From NCBI GenBank assembly GCA_900553415.1, contig USDH01000010.1, positions 1-21,416 on the forward strand: 21,416 bases of DNA, written 5' to 3'. The position numbers and the translations under genes were made by a program. The stretch is from an uncultured Collinsella sp. GTDB taxonomy: Bacteria; Actinomycetota; Coriobacteriia; Coriobacteriales; Coriobacteriaceae. The stretch's first letter is position 1. Each line of letters opens with the position of its first letter. The notes beneath the pieces are model-generated. The model worked only from the letters and a program-made list of their open reading frames with translations, ran no database searches and had not been told where the DNA came from. Positions 1-7,161 of the stretch are shown one piece after another.

Positions 1-28
1 TGTGGACCCGCACGATGGCGACGAGTAG
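1..28 (+). CDS. Possible C-terminal tail of an upstream gene (partial)
   Basis: Reading from base 2, the sequence is open and ends at a TAG at 26-28, giving the acidic tail VDPHDGDE. The stop lies 24 nt before the next gene, which has its own ribosome binding site, so a co-directional upstream gene could end here. Only eight codons are visible, so no function can be given and the reading frame itself is a guess. Confidence 0.25.
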
Positions 29-52
29 GGCAAGGACGAGTAGGGGAGAGTT

Positions 53-874
53 ATGGCAGGCCTGTTCAACATCCTTAAGGTCACCGTCAGCGAGGACAAG
101 ATCTGCGCGCATGTGCTGGTGAACCCCGGCATGCCGCTCATGACCTCGGAGGATATCGAGGCCACGGCGCGCGTGTATTACCTGGTGCCGGCGATTGCCA
201 AGCACCTGTGCCTGGGTGATTCCGGTCGCGAGTTCCAGGACTGCATGGGCCAGACCGAGCTCTGCCACCTGCTGGAGCACGTGACGGTCGAGCTCATGAA
301 CGAGACCGGTCTTGCCGGTAGCATCTCGTGCGGCCGCACGCGCGTAAGCGAGCATGACGAGCGTGTCTTTGAGGTCGAGCTTTCGTGTCCCGACGACGCA
401 CTGGCCATCGGTGCGCTGTCGTCGGCCACCTTTATGATGGACTGGGCCTATCTGCACGCCGACCAGCCGGCTCCCGATGTGGACGGTACGGTCGCGGGCC
501 TGCGCAACCTGGTGCTGGGCATGCGCGCCGAGGCCGAGGGCAAGGATCCTCACGAGGCCGTCGCCGCTGCGAACGGCGAAGATGCTGCCGAGGACGAGGG
601 CGATGTGTCGGTCGACGCCGAGCCCGTTGCCGATGCGACCGCCGAGCCCGTTCCCACCGAGCCCCAGGGCGTCCCCAACTTTGACGACGAGCCCCAGGTG
701 GCGATTGATACCGAGGGCGCGGTTGCCGAGAACCACGAGGCCTCCGCTGCCGTCTTTGGCGGTGCGGCGACGGTTCCGGCAGGACCTGCGCATGAGGGCG
801 GCCTGCCGCTCGTGGACGGCGCCGGCGAGGACCCGGGTGCCACGGTGGCCATGCCGGCTATGCCTCAGGAGTAG
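53..874 (+). CDS. Stand-alone cyanophycin synthetase N-domain-like protein with acidic low-complexity tail
   Basis: 273 aa. The start is an ATG preceded at a good distance by AGGGGAG. Residues about 5-135 resemble the N-terminal substrate-binding domain of cyanophycin synthetase (CphA): the run LCHLLEHVTVELMNETG (70-86) followed by CGRTR (93-97) and VFEVELSCPDD (105-115) matches the family pattern of an EHVALELQ-like helix, a G-x-G-K/R-T-R turn and a VYNVVFEY-like strand. CphA continues into ATP-grasp and Mur-ligase domains; neither is present. From about residue 160 to the end the protein is Ala/Pro/Glu/Asp-rich and probably disordered. No signal peptide or membrane segment is seen, so it is likely cytoplasmic. 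It could be a binding or regulatory protein; I would not call it an enzyme. Family assignment is by motif recall only. Confidence 0.6.
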   Translation: MAGLFNILKVTVSEDKICAHVLVNPGMPLMTSEDIEATARVYYLVPAIAKHLCLGDSGREFQDCMGQTELCHLLEHVTVELMNETGLAGSISCGRTRVSEHDERVFEVELSCPDDALAIGALSSATFMMDWAYLHADQPAPDVDGTVAGLRNLVLGMRAEAEGKDPHEAVAAANGEDAAEDEGDVSVDAEPVADATAEPVPTEPQGVPNFDDEPQVAIDTEGAVAENHEASAAVFGGAATVPAGPAHEGGLPLVDGAGEDPGATVAMPAMPQE

Positions 875-953
875 GCCTACGCGTTTATCACCATCACGTA
901 CCTGCGCCTTTGCCGTACGCAGATGAGCGGAGCGGCAAGTGATGCGCTGCGGG

Positions 954-993
954 TATAATGGACAGCATTCAAACGGTGGGCACCGACGTGCCC
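954..993 (+). promoter_or_regulatory. -10 element and small 5'-UTR hairpin before the YtxH gene
   Basis: A perfect TATAAT lies at 954-959, about 50 nt before the start codon; no good -35 is present at 16-18 bp spacing. The putative transcript then carries a 6-bp hairpin, GGGCAC at 978-983 pairing with GTGCCC at 988-993 around a CGAC tetraloop, immediately before the AGGAGAGG ribosome binding site (996-1003). This suggests the YtxH/PRC gene pair has its own promoter. Confidence 0.5.
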
Positions 994-1010
994 GCAGGAG
1001 AGGAATGATC

Positions 1011-1400
1011 ATGGGTAAGACTTTCAGCTTTGTCTCCGGCGCACTTTTTGGTGCCGCTGCCGGCGCTATTATCGGTGTTGCTCTGGCCCCGCGCTCGGGC
1101 GCCGAAACCCGCGCCATGGCTGCCGATATCGCCAACGACGCTTGGGACAATATGCGTGACACCTACGAGCACAGCGCCGAGGAGGCCCGTGCTGCGGTCA
1201 ACGATTTTGGCCCGATGGTCGACGCCAAGACCGACGACCTGCGCGCTAAGGTCGACCTGGCCCGCGAGCGCATGGACCAGCTGCGCGAGCAGCTCAACGA
1301 CGCCATTTCGGGCGGCAACGTGACGCCTGCCGCCGACGTCGTGGTCGAGAACGCCGTCGAGGCTGATACCGAGGCTGCGGAGCCCTCGACCGAGGCATAA
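1011..1400 (+). CDS. YtxH domain-containing small membrane protein
   Basis: 129 aa. An upstream in-frame ATG at 1005 is too close to the AGGAGAGG site, so the ATG at 1011 (MGKTFSFVSGALFG) is preferred. Residues 5-26 form a Gly/Ala-rich membrane helix ending in ALAPRSGAETR, the usual YtxH signature of a small-residue helix followed by a P-x-SG-x-E/K-T-R turn. Residues 35-100 are a charged, heptad-like amphipathic helix, and the tail is Ala/Glu/Val-rich. YtxH proteins are general envelope- or stress-associated proteins without a defined reaction. The stop codon overlaps the next start (TAATG), so the two genes are translationally coupled. Confidence 0.8.
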   Translation: MGKTFSFVSGALFGAAAGAIIGVALAPRSGAETRAMAADIANDAWDNMRDTYEHSAEEARAAVNDFGPMVDAKTDDLRAKVDLARERMDQLREQLNDAISGGNVTPAADVVVENAVEADTEAAEPSTEA

Positions 1401-2155
1401 TGCGCGCCGGGGATTTTGTCGGCGCCAAGATCTATCGCAAGCCTGCCGAGGACAAGCGCACCAAAAAGGACGGCACGCCGCGCAGCCCTAAAAAGCTCGG
1501 AAAGATTCACTTTCCGGTCTTTACCCCGGGCGGTACGCGCGTGGTCGGCTTTATGGTCCGCCAGTCCGATATCGCGGGCATGATCGAGCGCCCCGACCGC
1601 TTTGTGGCGCTCGATGCCATCGGCGTCTATGAGGGTGCCGTCGCGGTTGACGACGTCAAGGGCACCTACGATACCGCTGCGGCCAAGCGCCTCGACATCA
1701 ACCTGGACGATTGCATCATCTGGGTCGGTATGGACGTGCGCACGGAATCAGGCGACGTCGTGGGCTATTGCTCGGACGTTGAGTTCAAGCCGCGCTCGGG
1801 CATCGTGCAGGCATTCTATGTGACCGCCGGCGCTGCTTCGAGTGTTTTGGTTGGTGACACGCAGGTGCCGCCGACGATGCTGCGCGGCTACGAGAACGGC
1901 GCGATGGTCGTCTCGGACGAGGTCAAGTCGCTCGGGTATTCGGGCGGTGCGGCCGCCAAGGCCGCCGAGGCCAGCGTCGTGGTGGGCGACAAGGTCAAAA
2001 AGGGCGCCAAGGTGCTCGATGACAAGGGATCGGTCGCCGTGGACAAGGGCAGCCGCGCACTGGGCAAGCAGCTCGGCAAGACGCGCGGCATGTTCAAGGC
2101 CTTTAAGGACGAATACCAAAAGGCGAGCGGAGGCTCGTCAAAAGCTACAAAATAG
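1400..2155 (+). CDS. PRC-barrel domain-containing protein
   Basis: 251 aa. The ATG shares one base with the TAA of the preceding gene; GAGG at 1392-1395 can serve as ribosome binding site. Two beta-rich segments, about residues 33-85 (LGKIHFPVFTPGGTRVVGFMV) and 105-175 (WVGMDVRTESGDVVGYCSDVEF), look like tandem PRC-barrel folds, the fold found in RimM and in photosynthetic reaction-centre H subunits. Residues 185-251 are a Lys/Ala/Gly-rich, probably helical tail that could bind nucleic acid or membrane. PRC-barrel proteins are usually protein-interaction modules, so no reaction is proposed. It forms a two-gene unit with the YtxH protein. The MgtE-like protein downstream also begins with PRC-like segments. 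Confidence 0.7.
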   Translation: MRAGDFVGAKIYRKPAEDKRTKKDGTPRSPKKLGKIHFPVFTPGGTRVVGFMVRQSDIAGMIERPDRFVALDAIGVYEGAVAVDDVKGTYDTAAAKRLDINLDDCIIWVGMDVRTESGDVVGYCSDVEFKPRSGIVQAFYVTAGAASSVLVGDTQVPPTMLRGYENGAMVVSDEVKSLGYSGGAAAKAAEASVVVGDKVKKGAKVLDDKGSVAVDKGSRALGKQLGKTRGMFKAFKDEYQKASGGSSKATK

Positions 2156-2176
2156 CGACGTACCAAATGATGGGAG

Positions 2177-2206
2177 GCAAGCCGGAGACCTGTTGCTCCG
2201 GCTTGC
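2177..2206 (+). terminator. Stem-loop after the PRC-barrel gene
   Basis: A perfect 11-bp stem: GCAAGCCGGAG (2177-2187) pairs with CTCCGGCTTGC (2196-2206) around an 8-nt loop. Only a weak T-rich stretch (TGTGTTTA) follows, so termination may be partial and the downstream deacetylase-like gene, starting 21 nt later, may be read through. Confidence 0.6.
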
Positions 2207-2227
2207 TGTGTTTATGGGGGAGGGCAC

Positions 2228-3634
2228 ATGCGCCAAAACGGATCCAACTTAAACGGGCGTTCGGGCGCGCGTCCGACGGCGCGCCGCGACCTGGGGCAGC
2301 TGCCCAGCGGTCAGCGCAAGCGTCACCGTAAGCCCGGCGCGATGTATCTCAACCATAGCCGCGGCTTTAGCGACCGCAGTGCTCGCATCGGCAACGGCCG
2401 TACGTCCCGTCGTTCGTCTCGCCTGCCCTATGCGCTCATCGCCGTGGGTTGCGCGCTCGTGCTGTTTATCGCTGCCGTCGTGGGCTACGTCAACCGCAGT
2501 GTGGATGTGGAGCTCAACGGCCAGAAGACCGCGGTACGTGTGGGCTCTACGCTGCAGAATCTCATCGACGACCAGGAGTTGACTGACACCTACGACGCAG
2601 GCGACCTGCTGGCCGTCGATGATAGCGTGCTCAAGCGCCATGGGGGCGAAAAGCTGTCGGTGAAGGTCGACGGCAAGCGCGTGAAGCAGGGCAAATGGGA
2701 TAGCCGCGAACTTGAGGGCGGCGAGAAAGTGACGGTCAAGGATGGCCGTAACACCTACGAGAAGCACGAGGTTCAGGCTGCGGTTATCGAGCCCAAGCTC
2801 AAGGTCGAGGGTACGGGCGCTATCGAGTATGTGCAGACATGGGGTGTCCAGGGCCGATCCGAGGTGTGGGTTGGTGAGCAGTCGGGCAAGACGCAGGACC
2901 GCGGCGAGGTTGTGCCCGCCACCGATTGCGTCGTTGCGTGCGCCAGCGTGGCGCCCAAGGGCAACAAAAAGTACGTGGCGCTGACGTTTGACGAGGGTCC
3001 GAGCAGCGCTACCAAGCAGATCTTGCAGGTGCTCAAGGAAAAGGGCGTCACCGCGACGTTCTTCCTTTCGGGCGATGCGTCCGAGGCCTCGCCTGCCACG
3101 GCCAAGGCGATTGTCGATGCCGGGTGCGAGATCGGATCCAACAGCTACAGCGACGATTCGCTCAAGGGCCAGGACCGTGAGGCGGTACGCGAACAGATCA
3201 CGAAAGGCACCGATGCGATTAAGTCGGCGACCGGCGTGAAGACGATGCTGCTGCGTGCTCCCTATGCTGCCTTTGACGAGCAAAACTGGATTGATGCGAT
3301 GGATCTGGTCTCCGCCGTGGTCTCGTGGAATATTGACTCGGGCGACTGGCTGCTCAACGGTGCCGACGAGCAGGTCTCGACGGTGCTCGATTCGGTGACG
3401 CCGGGCAATATCGTGCTGCTCACCGATAGAGACGAATGCGCCGAGCAGACGCTCGAGGCGCTGCCGCAGATTATCGACGGCCTCATTGCCGACGGCTACA
3501 AGATCGTGACGCTCAGCGACCTGGTCAAGACGGACACGTCGCTGAGCAAAAAGCTCACCTCGCTGACGAAGGTCACCATGCCCAAGGATGCCGTGTTCCC
3601 CCAACTTGCCGAGGACAACGACACCACAGAGTAG
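2228..3634 (+). CDS. Membrane-anchored NodB-fold polysaccharide deacetylase-like protein with altered metal site
   Basis: 468 aa; ATG behind GGGGGAGGG. Residues 1-66 are basic and predicted cytoplasmic, 67-88 form one membrane helix (ALIAVGCALVLFIAAVVGYV), and the rest is outside. Residues 91-180 look like DUF348/G5-type wall-associated modules (VDVELNGQKTAVRVGSTLQNL). The NodB domain spans about 245-430. Motif 1 reads TFDEGP (253-258) where active enzymes have TFDDGP. Motif 2 reads SNSYSDD (304-310), with N305 and D309 at the two zinc histidines of HTYSH. RAPY (343-346) and DSGDW (370-374) are kept. The last motif reads LLTD (397-400) where LHD is usual. The family removes N- or O-acetyl groups from peptidoglycan or glycans; here the Asp-His-His metal triad would be Glu-Asn-Asp, so it may be inactive or use another metal or reaction. 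Confidence 0.85.
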   Translation: MRQNGSNLNGRSGARPTARRDLGQLPSGQRKRHRKPGAMYLNHSRGFSDRSARIGNGRTSRRSSRLPYALIAVGCALVLFIAAVVGYVNRSVDVELNGQKTAVRVGSTLQNLIDDQELTDTYDAGDLLAVDDSVLKRHGGEKLSVKVDGKRVKQGKWDSRELEGGEKVTVKDGRNTYEKHEVQAAVIEPKLKVEGTGAIEYVQTWGVQGRSEVWVGEQSGKTQDRGEVVPATDCVVACASVAPKGNKKYVALTFDEGPSSATKQILQVLKEKGVTATFFLSGDASEASPATAKAIVDAGCEIGSNSYSDDSLKGQDREAVREQITKGTDAIKSATGVKTMLLRAPYAAFDEQNWIDAMDLVSAVVSWNIDSGDWLLNGADEQVSTVLDSVTPGNIVLLTDRDECAEQTLEALPQIIDGLIADGYKIVTLSDLVKTDTSLSKKLTSLTKVTMPKDAVFPQLAEDNDTTE

Positions 3635-3643
3635 TTATTGGGT

Positions 3644-3670
3644 AGTCATTTAAGAACGTCCCCAATGACT
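3644..3670 (+). repeat. REP-like hairpin, GAACGTCCC core
   Basis: AGTCATT (3644-3650) pairs perfectly with AATGACT (3664-3670) around a 13-nt loop containing GAACGTCCCC. An alternative pairing is ATTGGG (from 3637) with CCCAAT. It sits directly after the deacetylase-like stop codon and shares the GAACGTCCC core with the element at 7536-7566. It may serve as a weak terminator; no T-tract follows. Confidence 0.55.
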
Positions 3671-3745
3671 ATGTCACGGATGCGTCAGCGTTTGGTATGC
3701 CTGCAATGTGCAGCGCATAAATTCGATGCCGCAGGGCGATGCTGA

Positions 3746-3754
3746 TGCTATAGT
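3746..3754 (+). promoter_or_regulatory. Extended -10 promoter for the metal-transport operon
   Basis: TG at 3746-3747, one base, then TATAGT at 3749-3754 is a good extended -10 element; no convincing -35 is seen. Transcription would begin near 3761, just before the first helix of the structured leader, giving a 5' UTR of about 200 nt upstream of the MgtE-like gene. Confidence 0.45.
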
Positions 3755-3769
3755 TACTGCGGTTAATGA

Positions 3770-3939
3770 GGGTCAAGAGAAAGGTTACAGGTGAAATCCA
3801 AACCTCGACCATACAGTCGATGACCCCATGCGGGTGCTTTCTGCGCATGCACGGGGTGTAAGCGTCGAGCGGCGTACCGCCCGCGCATGCGTATACATAT
3901 CCAGAAGCCCCCGGACGCCGCACGCGCGGCCGCGTCCGG
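3770..3939 (+). promoter_or_regulatory. Structured 5' leader of the MgtE/NRAMP operon (candidate riboswitch, unclassified)
   Basis: The 3635-3962 gap is mostly this leader. GGGTCA (3770-3775) pairs with TGACCC (3821-3826) and encloses two further helices: AGGTT (3782-3786) with AACCT (3801-3805), and CGAC (3806-3809) with GTCG (3816-3819), making a three-way junction. CATGCG (3827-3832) with CGCATG (3844-3849) and GCGG (3869-3872) with CCGC (3877-3880) follow. A GC-rich hairpin, CCGGACG (3911-3917) with CGTCCGG (3933-3939), ends at a GGAGG site. I do not see the GUUAGGUGAGG core of the M-box Mg2+ riboswitch. Its position before Mg2+-type transporters suggests metal control; the fold is drawn by eye. 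Confidence 0.45.
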
Positions 3940-3946
3940 AGGAATA

Positions 3947-3979
3947 ATGATGGGGAGCACCATTGAATTATCTGAGTGA
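3947..3979 (+). CDS. Possible 10-codon leader ORF overlapping the mgtE start
   Basis: ATG at 3947 follows a perfect GGAGG (3938-3942) and encodes MMGSTIELSE before a TGA at 3977-3979. It overlaps the first codons of the MgtE-like ORF in another frame, and its stop is followed after one base by an in-frame ATG of that gene at 3981. This looks like a leader peptide with translational coupling, or an upstream start made non-productive by a frameshift. It is too short to support on its own. Confidence 0.3.
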   Translation: MMGSTIELSE

Positions 3980-5807
3980 GATGCTCAAATTGCCGGTCTT
4001 GGACGTCGATGGCGAAAAGCTCGGCGTTGTGAACGATTTTGGCATTGCTACCGGCGAAGTTTTTCCACACGTGACGTCGCTCGCGTTCCGCGGCCCCGGC
4101 AAGACGCCGTTTATGATCAGCTGGCGCAAATGGGTCGACCGTATCGACGAGACGGGTGTACACCTTAAGACGTCGGCCACCGAAATCCGTTTTTCGTACC
4201 TGCAGCCGACCGAACTCCTGCTTGCCCGCGACGTGCTCAACAAGCAGATTGTCGACACGCAGGGCATGAAGGTCGTGCGCGTAAACGACATCAAGTTTTC
4301 CATGTCGGGCGAAAACCAGCTGCGCCTGCTGGGCGCCGAGGTCGGTGCCCGCGGTCTGCTACGCGCCATCAGCCCCGCGCTCGAGCATATCGTCGAAGGC
4401 TTTATGAAGCACCTGGGTAAGCCGCTCAGTGAGGACATCATCGCTTGGTCCTACATGGACCTGCTCGATCGCTCGACTAAGAACATCCAGCTTTCGGTGT
4501 CGCACAAGACGCTCGGCGAGCTGCATCCTGCCGACATCGCCGACATTATCGAGCAGCTCGACCCGCGCCTACGCGCGCAGGTGTTTGCGCAGCTCGATAC
4601 CGCCCAGGCCGCCGAGGCCATCTCGGAGTTCGATGACGACGAGCTTATGACCGAGATGCTCGAGGGCCTGTCCGACACCGACGCATCGTCGATGCTAGCC
4701 ATGATGGACCCGGACGACGCCGCCGATTTGATCGACGAGCTCGATTACGAGAAGGCCGAGAAGCTCCTGCGCCTGATGGGCGTCAAGGAAGAGAAAGCGA
4801 TTCGTAACCTGCTGGGGTATGAGGACAACACCGCCGGCCGCATCATGACCTCGGAGTTTGTCTCCCTGCCCGCCACGGCAACGGTCGGTGACGCCATCGA
4901 GGCGATTCGCGAGCTCGACGAGGACTTCGAGAGCGTCTACTACGTCTATACCGAGGATCCGAGCGGCATGCTGACCGGCGTGCTTTCGCTGCGCACGCTG
5001 ATCGTAGCCGACCGCGACGCCACGCTGGGTCAGCTGGCCTATCGCGACCTGGTCTATGTGTCGCCTGACGAGGACCAGGAAGACGTGACGGACGAGATGA
5101 CCAAGTATGACCTGGTCGCTATCCCCGTCTGCGACGAGAACCGTCATATCCTGGGTATCGTAACCTTCGACGACGCCATGGACGTTATCGCCGAGGAGCA
5201 TCAGGAGGACCTGCAGATCGCCGGTGTCGGCTCGGGCGATAGCGCGTCGGACGACTCGACGAACGTTCTCAGCTGGTTCGTGCATCGCCAGTACTGGGTT
5301 GTTGTATGGGGCATCGCGTCGTGCATCATGGCGACCGTGCTGGGGACGGCGCTCGGCTCCGCGCATCTGGTGGTGTTCCCCATGTGCGCCATGCCGCTCG
5401 TGCTGCTGGCGGCCTCGCGCATGGTGTCGTTCGTCAAGAACTACTTCCTGGAGTATGACGGTCACGACGACGAGCCCAAGCCGTATCTGGGGTTCTTCTT
5501 CCAGAGCACGGGCATGGGCCTGATTCTGTCACTCGTGACCTACCTGTGCGCCCAGCTGGTGCGCACCGCTGCGTTCCTCGATGCGCCCATGTTTGAGGAG
5601 CAGCTCTTTACCGGGTGCTTTAATATCGCTGCCATTATTTGCCTGGTTGGCAACATGAGCGCCGTGATTTACCTGATGGTGCTGTTCTGGCGTGACGAGC
5701 ATGACCTCAACACGTCGGGCACCGCCATGAACGTTATTGCCGTCATGATCTCGTGTGTGGCGTATTGCATCGCCGCGGTGCTGCTCGCCATGTCAGTCAT
5801 GGGCTAG
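3963..5807 (+). CDS. mgtE: MgtE-like protein: PRC-like N-terminus, MgtE_N, CBS pair, five membrane helices
   Basis: 614 aa from a TTG at 3963 behind GGGGAG (3952-3957); an in-frame ATG at 3981 would remove six residues. Residues 1-150 hold two PRC-like segments, 185-288 an MgtE_N superhelical domain (LHPADIADIIEQLDP, MDPDDAADLIDEL), 290-410 a CBS pair opening with the family signature TAGRIMTSEFV. Five membrane helices lie near 443-464, 468-487, 510-533, 550-572 and 588-611. MgtE is a Mg2+ channel gated by its cytosolic Mg2+-binding domains. The cytosolic part is typical. The membrane part is divergent: the usual GGNxGxQ motif is absent, and D581 in HDLNTSG is only a possible match to the pore Asp of the DPA motif. 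It may transport or may act as a sensor for the next gene, whose start lies 8 nt after this stop. Confidence 0.85.
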   Translation: MNYLSEMLKLPVLDVDGEKLGVVNDFGIATGEVFPHVTSLAFRGPGKTPFMISWRKWVDRIDETGVHLKTSATEIRFSYLQPTELLLARDVLNKQIVDTQGMKVVRVNDIKFSMSGENQLRLLGAEVGARGLLRAISPALEHIVEGFMKHLGKPLSEDIIAWSYMDLLDRSTKNIQLSVSHKTLGELHPADIADIIEQLDPRLRAQVFAQLDTAQAAEAISEFDDDELMTEMLEGLSDTDASSMLAMMDPDDAADLIDELDYEKAEKLLRLMGVKEEKAIRNLLGYEDNTAGRIMTSEFVSLPATATVGDAIEAIRELDEDFESVYYVYTEDPSGMLTGVLSLRTLIVADRDATLGQLAYRDLVYVSPDEDQEDVTDEMTKYDLVAIPVCDENRHILGIVTFDDAMDVIAEEHQEDLQIAGVGSGDSASDDSTNVLSWFVHRQYWVVVWGIASCIMATVLGTALGSAHLVVFPMCAMPLVLLAASRMVSFVKNYFLEYDGHDDEPKPYLGFFFQSTGMGLILSLVTYLCAQLVRTAAFLDAPMFEEQLFTGCFNIAAIICLVGNMSAVIYLMVLFWRDEHDLNTSGTAMNVIAVMISCVAYCIAAVLLAMSVMG

Positions 5808-5815
5808 GTGGTCGC

Positions 5816-7078
5816 GTGCAAAATACCAAGCAAAAGTCGGGCACCAAGCAAAAGCTGACCATCGCGGCCATCTTTGGCGCTATGGGTCCCGGTCTGCTGG
5901 CGGCGCTTTCGGGCAATGACGCCGGCGGCATTGCAACGTATTCCAGCGCGGGCGCCAGCTATGGCTATAAGATGCTCTGGATGCTTCCCGTCATGACTGT
6001 GCTGCTCATCGTGACGCAGGAGACCGCGGCGCGCTGCGGCTGCGTCACGGGCAAGGGCCTGGCATCGCTCATTCGCGAGCGCTTTGGCGTGCGCAAGAGT
6101 GTACTTGCTATGGCGGCGCTGTTGATCGCCAACACGGCTGTGACCATTTCGGAGTTTGCGGGCATCGCCAGCGGCCTTGCTCTTTTTGGCGTGCCGGCGA
6201 GCATCTCGGTGCCGTTGGTGGCGCTGCTGGTGTGGATGCTTACCATGTCGGGTAGTTTCCAGCGCATCGAGAAGATTCTGCTGCTGGTGAGCTGCGTGTT
6301 CGTGACCTACATCGTCGCCGCGTTTATGGCCGGCCCCAACTGGGGTGAGGTCGCGGTCGACCTGGTCGTGCCTAACATTCAAAATGACCCCAGCTACGTG
6401 TCGCTCGTGGTCGCAACGATCGGTACCACCATCGCGCCATGGATGATTTTCTTGGCGCAGAACAACGTGGTCGATAAGAACGCGGGCGAGGACGATATCG
6501 TGCTGCAGCGCATCGATACCGTGAGCGGCTCGCTTGCCGCCGATGTCATTGCCGGCTTTATTATCATCACGACCGGTACGGTGTTGTTCCCGGCGGGTAT
6601 TCAGATTAGCGATGCTGCCGATGCTGCCCGCGCGCTGGAGCCTATTGCGGGTCAGTGGTCTACGGTACTGTTTGCCTCGGGCCTGGTCGCGGCGAGCTTC
6701 TTGGCTGCCTGCGTGCTGCCGGGCGTTACGTCGAGCGCTATCTGCGAGGCATTTGGCTGGGAGCGCGGTGCCGACCGCAGCTGGGACGAGGCCCCGGTCT
6801 ATCGCGGCATCATTACGGCCATCATCGGTATCTCTGCCGTGCTGGTGCTTATGCCCGGCGTCGATCTGTTCCAGATTATGATGACCTCGCAGGTCATCAA
6901 TGGCGTGCTACTGCCCGTGGTTCTGGTGTTCCAGGTGGTTATCGCCGCCGACCGTCACATTATGGGTGCCAACCGCAACGGCCGCGTGTGGAACGTGCTC
7001 ACGTGGGCGACCATTGGTGTGATTACGGTGCTGACGGTTGTTATGTTTGTCCTGCAAGCGATGGGCTACAGCGCTTAG
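5816..7078 (+). CDS. NRAMP/SLC11-related transporter, NRMT-like (probable Mg2+ uptake)
   Basis: 420 aa from a GTG 8 nt after the MgtE-like stop (MQNTKQKSGT); TAGGTGG just upstream is a weak ribosome binding site. The frame is open further upstream, but only over the coding sequence of mgtE. About eleven membrane helices fill the protein. Helix 1 carries GPGLLAALSGNDAGG (24-38): the NRAMP metal motif DPGN reads D35-A-G-G38. Helix 6 carries IAPWMIF (206-212): the MPH motif reads A207-P208-W209, so the metal-binding methionine is gone. Classical NRAMPs move Mn2+ or Fe2+. A clade described from Eggerthella lenta (NRMT) lacks the methionine and transports hydrated Mg2+; the replacements here and the MgtE neighbour favour that. 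A role in other divalent ion uptake is possible. Confidence 0.8.
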   Translation: MQNTKQKSGTKQKLTIAAIFGAMGPGLLAALSGNDAGGIATYSSAGASYGYKMLWMLPVMTVLLIVTQETAARCGCVTGKGLASLIRERFGVRKSVLAMAALLIANTAVTISEFAGIASGLALFGVPASISVPLVALLVWMLTMSGSFQRIEKILLLVSCVFVTYIVAAFMAGPNWGEVAVDLVVPNIQNDPSYVSLVVATIGTTIAPWMIFLAQNNVVDKNAGEDDIVLQRIDTVSGSLAADVIAGFIIITTGTVLFPAGIQISDAADAARALEPIAGQWSTVLFASGLVAASFLAACVLPGVTSSAICEAFGWERGADRSWDEAPVYRGIITAIIGISAVLVLMPGVDLFQIMMTSQVINGVLLPVVLVFQVVIAADRHIMGANRNGRVWNVLTWATIGVITVLTVVMFVLQAMGYSA

Positions 7079-7095
7079 CGCCTCTTTTGGACTCC

Positions 7096-7131
7096 AAACA
7101 GGCCGCTGCGATGGACTGCGGCCTGTTTTTT
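7096..7131 (+). terminator. Rho-independent terminator of the metal-transport operon
   Basis: AAACAGGCCGC (7096-7106) pairs with GCGGCCTGTTT (7118-7128) around an 11-nt loop, and the T-tract runs through 7131. It lies 17 nt after the NRAMP-like stop codon. Confidence 0.92.
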
Positions 7132-7161
7132 GCCCGCAATAGGGCGTTAGTTATATGGCAG

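Noticed and set aside
3770..3830. M-box Mg2+ riboswitch
   Set aside because: The GGGTCAAGAGAAA and CCATACAGT strings recall parts of the M-box, but the conserved GUUAGGUGAGG start and GCUAAAGCUC end are missing, and the helices pair in another order.
5753..5815. Longer N-terminus for the NRAMP-like transporter
   Set aside because: The extension lies mostly within the mgtE coding sequence and is His/Arg-rich; GTG 5816 gives a normal family N-terminus.
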